Below are positions 8,930 to 15,627 of a stretch of 64,000 nucleotides of DNA, in pieces (position 1 is the first letter of the stretch; each line of letters opens with the position of its first letter). Made by a program: the position numbers and the translations under genes. This DNA is from Streptomyces sp. WP-1 (GTDB lineage: Bacteria > Actinomycetota > Actinomycetes > Streptomycetales > Streptomycetaceae): contig NZ_CP123923.1 in NCBI RefSeq assembly GCF_030450125.1, forward strand, positions 2,852,001-2,916,000, read 5' to 3'. The notes beneath the pieces are model-generated. The model saw only the letters and a program-made list of their open reading frames with translations, was not told the DNA's origin and did no database searches.

Positions 8930-9224
8930 GACCGTGAAGAGCCAGGACATCCCGTTCGAGGACGGCCCCATGGACGGACGCGTGCTGCCCGTCCTGCTCG
9001 GGCCGACCGGACATCCCCCGAAGACGTACCGCATCCCCGTCCCCGCCCCGGACGACGGGCCGCCCACGGTGTACGTCTACCGGCGCGTGCCGCGCGGCCA
9101 CAGCAAGCGGCTCGGCCTGATCCAGGGCTGGAAGTACGTGTACGACCCCGACGACACCTCCGGCGGCCGGCTGCGCCGGCCCTGGTCGAGGCCGTCCGGC
9201 AAGCCGGGTGACACGCAGGAGTGA
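8916..9224 (+). CDS. Hypothetical protein, 102 residues
   Basis: Small soluble protein without signal or membrane segment. It contains PPKTYRIPVP and VYVYRRVPRG and is basic and Pro-rich at the end. The start at 8916 overlaps the TetR gene by 14 bp, suggesting coupling; an internal ATG at 8970 (MDGRVLP) is an alternative. Family not recognised; composition and codon use are like the neighbours, so I regard it as real. Confidence 0.6.
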   Translation: MAETETVKSQDIPFEDGPMDGRVLPVLLGPTGHPPKTYRIPVPAPDDGPPTVYVYRRVPRGHSKRLGLIQGWKYVYDPDDTSGGRLRRPWSRPSGKPGDTQE

Positions 9225-9339
9225 CAGGGTTGCGCCGAACCGCGCACACGCGGCGCGCGCCCCGCAGGTATACGTCTGATTATCGCGTTCGGATAGGGCT
9301 CGGCAATGCGCCCACCCCTTCCGCACCCGAGGTGATGAC

Positions 9340-10362
9340 GTGTCAGGAAAGCTTGTGCGCCTGGCCTGTACGGCCACGGTGGCGGCCCAGGCCGTCCTCG
9401 CGCCCGTGCCCGCCGCCGCCGCGCCCGAGCCGCAGCGCTCCGTCTCCCAGCTGCTGACGGACCTGCAGAAGCTGTACCGGCAGACCGAGCAGGCCACCGA
9501 GACCTATGACGCCACCGCCGACCGGCTGGGGCGGCAGAAGTCCGAGGTGGCCCGCCTCGACAAGGAGCTGGGCCGCGCCCGGCGCGCCCTGGAGGCCGGC
9601 CGCGCCGACGCCGGCCGGCTGGCCCGCCAGCAGTACCAGGGCGCCTCCGGCGGCCTCGGCCCCTACGTCAGCCTGCTGCTCGCCCCGGATCCGCAGCGCA
9701 TGCTGGACGAGAGCCACGTCCTCGCCGAACTGGCCCGCCAACGCGCCCATGCGGTCGACCGGTTGACCGGCGCCGAGCGGCACTCGGACGCCGTCGCCCG
9801 CACCGCCCGCAAGGCCCTGGACACCCAGCGGGCCCTGGCCGGACAGCAGAAGAAGCAGCGTGACACCGTCCAGGCGAGACTCGCCGACGTGGAACGCCTG
9901 CTGGCCTCCCTCGACCCGGACCAGCTGGCCGCCGTCGACCGCCTCGAACAGCAGGGCGTCACCGCGGCCCAGCGGGCCCTCGCCGGATCGCTCTCCGACC
10001 ACCACCCGGCCTCCCGCCAGGGCGAACGCGCCGTCCGCTTCGCCCTGAAGCAGGTCGGCAAGCCCTACGTCTGGGGCGCGCAGGGCCCCTCCTCCTACGA
10101 CTGCTCCGGCCTGACCTCCCAGGCCTGGCAGCACGCGGGCACCCCGATCCCCCGCACCAGCCAGGAACAGTGGCGGCACCTGCGCCACATCCCACTGCGC
10201 CAACTGCGCCCCGGCGACCTGGTGATCTACTTCCCCGAGGCGACCCACGTGGCCATCTACGCGGGCCACGGCAAGGTCGTCCAGGCCCCGAGACCCGGCT
10301 CCCGGATCAAGATCTCCCCGATGGCATCGAACCCGGTACTGGGCGCCGTACGCCCGGATTAG
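9340..10362 (+). CDS. Secreted NlpC/P60 peptidoglycan endopeptidase
   Basis: 340 residues from GTG 9340 (GAGGTGAT ribosome site). A signal peptide ends near residue 28 (AAAA). Residues about 35-215 are a long heptad-rich coiled coil, and residues about 225-340 form the NlpC/P60 cysteine peptidase with Cys255 (YDCSGL), His303 (THVAIY) and Gln315 as the third catalytic position. Enzymes of this RipA/SWP type cut D-Glu-mesoDAP or LL-DAP bonds in stem peptides. The coiled coil probably keeps the enzyme autoinhibited or links it to a regulator. Last backbone gene before the insertion-sequence debris. Confidence 0.9.
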   Translation: MSGKLVRLACTATVAAQAVLAPVPAAAAPEPQRSVSQLLTDLQKLYRQTEQATETYDATADRLGRQKSEVARLDKELGRARRALEAGRADAGRLARQQYQGASGGLGPYVSLLLAPDPQRMLDESHVLAELARQRAHAVDRLTGAERHSDAVARTARKALDTQRALAGQQKKQRDTVQARLADVERLLASLDPDQLAAVDRLEQQGVTAAQRALAGSLSDHHPASRQGERAVRFALKQVGKPYVWGAQGPSSYDCSGLTSQAWQHAGTPIPRTSQEQWRHLRHIPLRQLRPGDLVIYFPEATHVAIYAGHGKVVQAPRPGSRIKISPMASNPVLGAVRPD

Positions 10363-10450
10363 CGCCCCGCCGGGGGCACGGGGAAACCGCGCCCGCGCCC
10401 CCACGGCGGCTAGAGCGTATCCCTTTGATCAATAAGTCAGTTGATCGGAT

Positions 10451-10733
10451 GTGTTCATCCGGTTAGTGATCAGTGATGCGATGTGGGGCCGGATCGAGCC
10501 GTTGATGCCGGCCGGTCCGGTCCGTGGGCGGCGGTGGGCCGACCACCGCGGAACGCTGAAGGCGATCGCGTGGACGTACCGCACCGATTCGCCCTGGCGG
10601 GACCTCCCCGACGAGTTCGGCCCGTTCCAGACCGCCCACAAACGACTGATCAGGTGGGCCGCCGACGGCACGTGGGAGATGGTCCTCGCCTCTGTCCTGG
10701 CAGTGGCGGACGCCGATGACGACATCGACGACC
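10451..10733 (+). pseudogene. N-terminal fragment of an IS5-family transposase
   Basis: About 94 codons match the N-terminal (DUF4096) part of an IS5-family transposase: VISDAMWGRIEPLMP, then RGRRWADHRGTLKAIAWTYR and FQTAHKRLIRW. Similarity stops near codon 94, where the DDE domain should begin. The reading frame runs on by chance into the next gene, giving an apparent 278-residue fusion. No catalytic DDE residues remain. It differs in sequence from the minus-strand IS5 relic about 1.5 kb away, so these are two separate elements. Confidence 0.75.
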
Positions 10734-10867
10734 TGCGAATGATGGAGCGGTCGATCACAGTGAGCAAGCCCACCCGACTCAGCGAGATACTGAAGCCCGG
10801 TATGGGCTCAGTGCACATCGCCATCTTGCCGCGAGCACTGCGATCCACGCTGATCGAAAGGAAGAGC

Positions 10868-11287
10868 GTGACGTACTACGCGGACCTGACTCCGTACACC
10901 TACGGGTCACCCGAGCGGCCCGCCCTCAATGTAGGTTGGCTGTCGGCCGACGAACCCTACACAAGAGGCGTGGTTGCGGAATGTGTGGTCGACGCGCTGA
11001 AGGCGCTCTGCGCAACACGGGTCAATCAGATGCGAGGACTGCACTTCTGTGAGTTCTGCGACGCTTTCATGCCGCACGTCAAAGGCGGTGCAAATGGCGA
11101 GGAGGAGATCCTTCTCGGCTCTGCCGAAATACATTTCGGCGGCGACTCCGAAGTCGTGTACGCGGCTCCGAATCTCATCGTGCACTACGTGCTGGAGCAC
11201 TCCTACTGTCCACCGGAGGAGTTCTGTTCGGCTGCAGTAAATGCTGCCGGTATGGAGTGCGCCGACAGGCTGACGCTGCCAGAGTGA
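10868..11287 (+). CDS. DUF7919-type hypothetical protein
   Basis: 139 residues from GTG 10868, with AAAGGAAG as ribosome site. It begins TYYADLTPYTY, a hallmark start of a Streptomyces family of unknown function, and keeps the RGLHFCEFC di-cysteine segment, an AEIHFGG strand, and APNLIVHYVLEHSY-PPEEF near the end. Cys pairs suggest a small metal or structural site. It is intact and has its own terminator despite sitting between two IS relics. Codon use is less GC-biased than the backbone, so it may have been acquired. Confidence 0.7.
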   Translation: MTYYADLTPYTYGSPERPALNVGWLSADEPYTRGVVAECVVDALKALCATRVNQMRGLHFCEFCDAFMPHVKGGANGEEEILLGSAEIHFGGDSEVVYAAPNLIVHYVLEHSYCPPEEFCSAAVNAAGMECADRLTLPE

Positions 11288-11330
11288 CGGTCGCCGTTCA
11301 TGGCGACTCGCTGATGGTTCACCCGACGGT

Positions 11331-11370
11331 CGGTGTCGTGCCTCCCTTGTGCATCGGGAGCACGACACCG
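11331..11370 (+). terminator. Terminator after the DUF7919 gene
   Basis: Inverted repeat with arms CGGTGTCGTGCCTCCC (11331-11346) and GGGAGCACGACACCG (11356-11370), one bulged base, starting 43 bp after the stop. Confidence 0.7.
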
Positions 11371-11789
11371 CCCCTTCCTGTCGGCGTGCTCCACAGCTTC
11401 GGCCGTGCGATTCATGATGGGGCGATTCCTGCGGAGGTGACAGCCTCCATGCAGGCGATCACCTCGGCCGATTCGCCGACTTCGCTCGTGCGCCCCTCAA
11501 CCTCAGCTGGGTCTGGCTGCAGCACCGCTGCTGCAACAAGCGGCGCCACACCCGAAGCGCGGCCAACAGGTGATCGGCGTCCACGGGACCGTGATGTGCA
11601 CGAACCCGGAGTGTGGGGCGTGTGGAGAAGGTGCGTCGATTGCCGTAGTCGGTGTGCTCACCGTGACAGGTCAGGTCGATGCCGACCCGCTCGGCGAGAA
11701 CCCGGATCCCTTGGACTGCTTCGTTGGCCCAGGAGCCCGGAGCTCGATGGGCGCACGACCGTAGCGCGGCCCAGGTCTCCTTGGTATGG
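11371..11789. other. Unassigned degenerate DNA between IS relics
   Basis: No convincing gene. A minus-strand frame continuing from the transposase relic reads through about 90 codons without family-like sequence. A plus-strand frame (about 11570-11764) has a CTNPECGACGEG di-cysteine string that hints at a zinc-ribbon fragment but has no ribosome site or recognisable family. Treated as insertion-sequence debris. Confidence 0.4.
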
Positions 11790-12616
11790 CGGTGCGGTCT
11801 GCGGCATCCGGCGGGCCAGGACATCGTGCGTTCGATGGTCCAGCGGTGGCGGCCCAGCCGCGCCGAGGACTCGATACCTTTGCGGGCGATGCGATGCCGG
11901 ATGCCTTGGCCGCGTGACCATTGCCGCAGGTGGTCGTGGCCGTATCCCTTGTCGGCGTGAAGCTTGGCCGGTCTGCGCCTGCGGGGTACGCGTCGGGAGC
12001 GGATCGGCGGTATCCCCTTCACCAGCGGGATCAGCGCCTGGCTGTCGTGGAGGTTGGCGCCCGAGATCCCCACGGACAGGGGCAGACGGCAGACCCGGTC
12101 CGCTCGGTGATCAGGTGGATCTTCGAACCGTACTTGCCCCGATCGACAGGATTCGGGCCTGTCAGCTCCCCTTTTTTCAGGGCCCGCATGTTCACCGGGT
12201 CAATCGCGCAGCGGGACCGGTCCAGCTCGCCGCGGGAGCCGCACTCGTCCAGGACCAGGCGATGGAGCTTCGCCTACACCCGGGTTTTCGACCCATTCGG
12301 TGAACCGCCGGTGGGCAGTCGCCCCCGAGGGGCCGAACGACGCGGACGGCAGCTGCTGCCACGTGCAGCCCGAGGTCGCCACGAAAACGATCGCAGCCAG
12401 CACTTCCCGGTCGCCGTGCCGACGCCGGCCGCCGCCCTGAGGCCGCGACGGCGCCTCCGGCACCACTCGCTGAAACAGCTCCCACAACTCGTCCGGCACC
12501 AGCCGCTCAACGATCCTCACCGCAACCGACAGCTCACCCAGCCAAATGAGATGACGTCTTAGATTGGCCGCTGTACGGTCCATGGCACGCAGCAGTTCTT
12601 CCAGCTCCATGGCCAC
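11790..12616 (-). pseudogene. Decayed IS5-family transposase
   Basis: Reading from 12616 downward, the N-terminal part is clear (LVPDELWELFQRVVPEAP, then GCTWQQLP and TAHRRFTEW). The frame then breaks near 12290 at an in-frame stop. It resumes in another frame as KLHRLVLDECGSRGELD and NPVDRGKYGSKIHLITERTG, then shifts again before VGISGANLHDSQALIPLVKG and KLHADKGYGHDHLR. It reaches RHRWTIERTMSW (the final DDE glutamate region) before similarity is lost. At least one nonsense and one frameshift mutation are therefore present and the protein cannot be made. No matching terminal inverted repeats could be fixed by eye. Confidence 0.8.
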
Positions 12617-12808
12617 AGACTCGCGCTCTCGACTGGGGTCGTGAAGCCTCTTTCAACGGGAGACACCTCACGCACGGGATGAGCGTCCCGCCGTGCGCCG
12701 ACGAGACGGCCCCGGTGCCGGCCGAGGCCGTCTGCGGGCCGTCCGAGGCCAGCCGACGTCGACCGGCAACAACAGAGGACGACAGCAGGGGCGCAGGTCA
12801 GCGCCCCA
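12617..12808. other. Intergenic stretch upstream of the IS relic and 3' of the monooxygenase gene
   Basis: 192 bp without a supported gene; probably contains the outer end of the IS5 relic and the 3' trailer of the conservon operon. I could not identify a hairpin or target-site duplication. Confidence 0.35.
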
Positions 12809-14062
12809 TCAGGCCCCGGAGATCGACGCAAGGTAGGCGTTCGCCTTCTCCGGCTCGAAGAAGAAGTTCTCGAAGTCGGCCGGGTCGTTGAAGCCGTTGG
12901 CGAACCGGTCCGCCACCGGCTGCAGCTGCCCCGCCGCGCCGATGAGGTTCAGGACATGCTCCGGCGGCGGCGCCAGCATCGCGTTCGTCCACTTGGTGAC
13001 GTGCCGCGCCGTCTGCCAGTACCGCTCGAACGTGCCCCGCATCCACTCCTCGTCGAACGGCTGCTCCCCGCGCTCCAGGATCGACGCGAGGTAGGAAGCC
13101 GCGCACTTGGAAGCGGAGTTGGAGCCCTGGCCGGTGATCGGGTCGTTGGCGACGACCACGTCGGCGACGCCGAGCACCAGGCCGCCCGAGGGCAGCCGGC
13201 CGATCGGGTTGCGCACGGTCGGCGCGTACCGTCCGGCCAACGTGCCACCGGCGTCCGTGAGTTCGACCTTCGTCGCCCGCGCGTACTCCCAGGGCGTGAA
13301 CCTCTCCATGAGTTCCAGGGTCAGGGAGAGATGCTCGGCCGGGTCCTTGACGCCGTTGAAGACATCGAGCGGGCCGCCCGGTATGCCCTCCCAGAACAGG
13401 ATGTCGGCGCGCCCCGAGACGGTGTACGTCGGCATGACGAACAGCTCGCCGACGCCCGGCACCAGGTTGCAGCGCACCGCGTCGAACTCCGGGTGCTCCG
13501 GGCGCGGTCCGAGCCCGTGCACGTACGCCACCGCGAGCGCGCGCTGCGGCTCGCGGTACGGGGAGCGCGCGGCGTCCCGGCCGAACATGGACACCAGCTC
13601 GCCCTTGCCGGCGGCGACCAGCACCAGGTCGTAGGTGCGCGAGAAGTAGTCGAGGTCGCCCACCGCCGCGCCGTGGATGACCAGTTGACCCCCGCGCTGG
13701 GCGAAGGTCTCCATCCAGCCGGCCATCTTCACCCGCTGGTCGACGGACTGGGCGTAGCCGTCCAGCTTGCCGACCCAGTCGATCGCGCGCTGGGTGGGGC
13801 CGGGGTCGTGCGAGCCGGGGGCGGCGACCGAGACGCCAAGGCCCTGGATCTTCGGGGCCTGGGACTCCCAGAAGTTCAGCTGGAGGTCGCGCTCGTGCTG
13901 GAGCGCGGTGTGGAACATGCACTGCGTCGACATGACGCGGCCGGACCGGATCTCGTCCGCGGTCCGGTTCGACATCAGGGTGACCTCGTAGCCGTGCGAC
14001 TGCAGGCCGAGGGCGATCTGGAGGCCGGACTGGCCGGCTCCGACGACGAGTATCTTCCGCAT
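12809..14062 (-). CDS. FAD-dependent monooxygenase, styrene-monooxygenase-like
   Basis: 417 residues. An N-terminal Rossmann FAD motif is visible (ILVVGAGQSG, glycines at residues 8, 10 and 13), and residues about 295-305 match the second FAD-binding segment of this class (GLVLGVADVVVANDPITGQGSN). The layout matches StyA-type two-component epoxidases that take reduced flavin from a separate reductase; no reductase is encoded nearby. It is the last gene of the conservon operon, 23 bp after the GTPase gene, a position sometimes taken by a P450 in other conservons. That suggests an oxidation output tied to the CvnA-D signalling complex, which is inference. Confidence 0.85.
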   Translation of the reverse strand: MRKILVVGAGQSGLQIALGLQSHGYEVTLMSNRTADEIRSGRVMSTQCMFHTALQHERDLQLNFWESQAPKIQGLGVSVAAPGSHDPGPTQRAIDWVGKLDGYAQSVDQRVKMAGWMETFAQRGGQLVIHGAAVGDLDYFSRTYDLVLVAAGKGELVSMFGRDAARSPYREPQRALAVAYVHGLGPRPEHPEFDAVRCNLVPGVGELFVMPTYTVSGRADILFWEGIPGGPLDVFNGVKDPAEHLSLTLELMERFTPWEYARATKVELTDAGGTLAGRYAPTVRNPIGRLPSGGLVLGVADVVVANDPITGQGSNSASKCAASYLASILERGEQPFDEEWMRGTFERYWQTARHVTKWTNAMLAPPPEHVLNLIGAAGQLQPVADRFANGFNDPADFENFFFEPEKANAYLASISGA

Positions 14063-14085
14063 GCGGGTGGTGGCTCCTTACAGGA

Positions 14086-14745
14086 CTACTCGGGGGTTTC
14101 GTCCAGCGCGTGACCGACCAGGGCCAGAAGGGTCTCGATGGCCGAAATCCGCCGGCGCGCATCCATGATCATGACAGGGATGTGCGCGGGTATCGTCAGC
14201 GCCTCCCGTACGTCCTCGATGTCGAACCACTCGCTGCCGTCGAAGTGGTTGACCGCGACGACGTACGGCAGTCCGCAGCTCTCGAAGTAGTCCAGGGCGG
14301 GGAAGCAGTCCTTGAGGCGGCGGGTGTCGGCCAGCACGACGGCGCCGATCGCGCCGCGCACCAGGTCGTCCCACATGAACCAGAACCGCTGCTGACCCGG
14401 CGTGCCGAACAGGTAGAGCACCAGGTCGTCGTCGAGCGTGATGCGGCCGAAGTCCATGGCCACGGTGGTGGTGACCTTGTCCGGGGTGCCGGACAGGTCG
14501 TCGGTGCCCTCGCTCGCCTGGGTCATCAGCGCCTCGGTCTGCAAGGGCGTGATCTCCGAGACGGCCGTGACCAGGGTGGTCTTGCCGACGCCGAAGCCGC
14601 CCGCCACCACGATCTTCGTCGCGACGGGGGCCCGCGTCCGGTCCGTCTGCCAGGCCTTCAGATCCTCGTCGGGCTCGGTGAAGCCGGCGACGAGGGGGGC
14701 GGCGCCTCCCGAGGAGGCGGTGGCGTCAGAGACGGCGAAGTCCAC
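14086..14745 (-). CDS. cvnD: Conservon GTPase (CvnD)
   Basis: 219 residues from GTG 14745, overlapping the DUF742 gene by 20 bp. The P-loop GGFGVGKT is at residues 49-56; a switch-II-like FGTPGQQRFWFMWDDL and a nucleotide-specificity VNHFDG follow. This is the MglA/Arf-like small GTPase that forms the final member of a conservon, signalling with the roadblock protein CvnB and the membrane sensor CvnA. The canonical NKxD is replaced by VNHFDG, as is usual in this family. Order and overlaps match the standard cvnABCD operon. Confidence 0.93.
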   Translation of the reverse strand: MDFAVSDATASSGGAAPLVAGFTEPDEDLKAWQTDRTRAPVATKIVVAGGFGVGKTTLVTAVSEITPLQTEALMTQASEGTDDLSGTPDKVTTTVAMDFGRITLDDDLVLYLFGTPGQQRFWFMWDDLVRGAIGAVVLADTRRLKDCFPALDYFESCGLPYVVAVNHFDGSEWFDIEDVREALTIPAHIPVMIMDARRRISAIETLLALVGHALDETPE

Positions 14746-15139
14746 TCAGCACCCTTTCCAGCAGAGCGCGGTCCGGGCGGCCGGTGCCGTGACCGGTTCC
14801 GGTGCCGTACACACGGATCTTTCCCTGGTCCGCGAGGTCGCTGAGGAGCACGCGGACCACGCCGAGCGGCATCTTCAGCAGCGCGGCGATCTCGGCCACC
14901 GTGCGCATACGGCGGCACAGCTCGACGATGGCCCGCATCTCCGGCATGACACCGGCGAGCGATCCCTTCGTCAGTTCCCTGCGCTCCTCTGGCGCCTCGA
15001 TGGCCGCGGTGCTGGCCACGAAGGTCTCCACGAGGAGGACGTGCCCGAAGCGGGTGCGGCCGCCGGTGAGCGAGTAGGGGCGCACGCGGGCGGGTTTGCG
15101 CTCGCCGCCGCGCACCGGGAGCTTCGGTGTGCCGCTCAT
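14726..15139 (-). CDS. cvnC: Conservon DUF742 protein (CvnC)
   Basis: 137 residues. It contains the DUF742 signature RVRPYSLTGGRTRFGH near residues 18-33 and a C-terminal winged-helix-like part (EIAALLKMPLGVVRVLLSDLADQGKIRVY). In conservons it lies between the roadblock protein and the GTPase; its biochemical role is not established, though the helix-turn-helix look suggests DNA or protein binding. Its start overlaps the cvnB stop by 4 bp and its end overlaps cvnD by 20 bp. Confidence 0.93.
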   Translation of the reverse strand: MSGTPKLPVRGGERKPARVRPYSLTGGRTRFGHVLLVETFVASTAAIEAPEERRELTKGSLAGVMPEMRAIVELCRRMRTVAEIAALLKMPLGVVRVLLSDLADQGKIRVYGTGTGHGTGRPDRALLERVLSGLRRL

Positions 15140-15627
15140 CGGGCGCTCCCCGCCGACTCCAGGGACTTGCGCAGCTCGCTGCGGAGTTCAGGGGTGAGGA
15201 CATGCCCGGCGCGGCCGACGAACAGCGCCATGTGGTAGGCCACCACGCTCATGTCGCACGCGGCGGAGCCGTGCACGCCGAGCAGCGAGCCGTCGCTGAT
15301 GGACATCACGAACAGGCTGCCCTCCTCCATCGCGACCATGGTGTGCTTGACCCCGCCGAACGTCATCAGCTTGGCGGCGCCGACGGTGAGGCTGCCGATG
15401 CCGGAGACGATGGTGGCGAGGTCGGCGGAGGAACCGCGGGGGCCCTTGCCCGGGCGGGCCTGGCGGGACCGCTCTGTGTGGCCCGGGTCGGACGACAGCA
15501 GCAGCAGACCGTCCGAGGAGACCACGGCGACGGACTGGATGCCGGGGACCTCCTCGACCAGGTTGGTCAGCAGCCAGTGCAGATTGCGGGCCTCACTGCT
15601 CAGCCCGAAGGTACTGGGAGCGGTCAA
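15136..15627 (-). CDS. cvnB: Conservon roadblock/LC7 protein (CvnB)
   Basis: 163 residues with a TTG start that overlaps the cvnA stop (TTGA), indicating translational coupling. The roadblock/LC7 fold is seen in NLHWLLTNLVEEVPGIQSVAVVSSDGLLL and the later VAMEEGSLFVMSISDGSLLGV strands. Such proteins act as GTPase-activating or scaffold partners of the CvnD GTPase on the membrane sensor. No better ATG exists nearby, which supports the TTG. Confidence 0.92.
   Translation of the reverse strand: MTAPSTFGLSSEARNLHWLLTNLVEEVPGIQSVAVVSSDGLLLLSSDPGHTERSRQARPGKGPRGSSADLATIVSGIGSLTVGAAKLMTFGGVKHTMVAMEEGSLFVMSISDGSLLGVHGSAACDMSVVAYHMALFVGRAGHVLTPELRSELRKSLESAGSAR

Noticed and set aside
10451..11287. 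A 278-residue transposase-DUF7919 fusion protein
   Set aside because: The junction is accidental: the transposase homology stops without its catalytic domain, and the DUF7919 part has its own ribosome site and GTG start.
11570..11764. Small plus-strand frame with a di-cysteine string, as a possible zinc-ribbon protein
   Set aside because: No ribosome site, no family match by eye, and it lies in decayed IS DNA; left as unassigned sequence.
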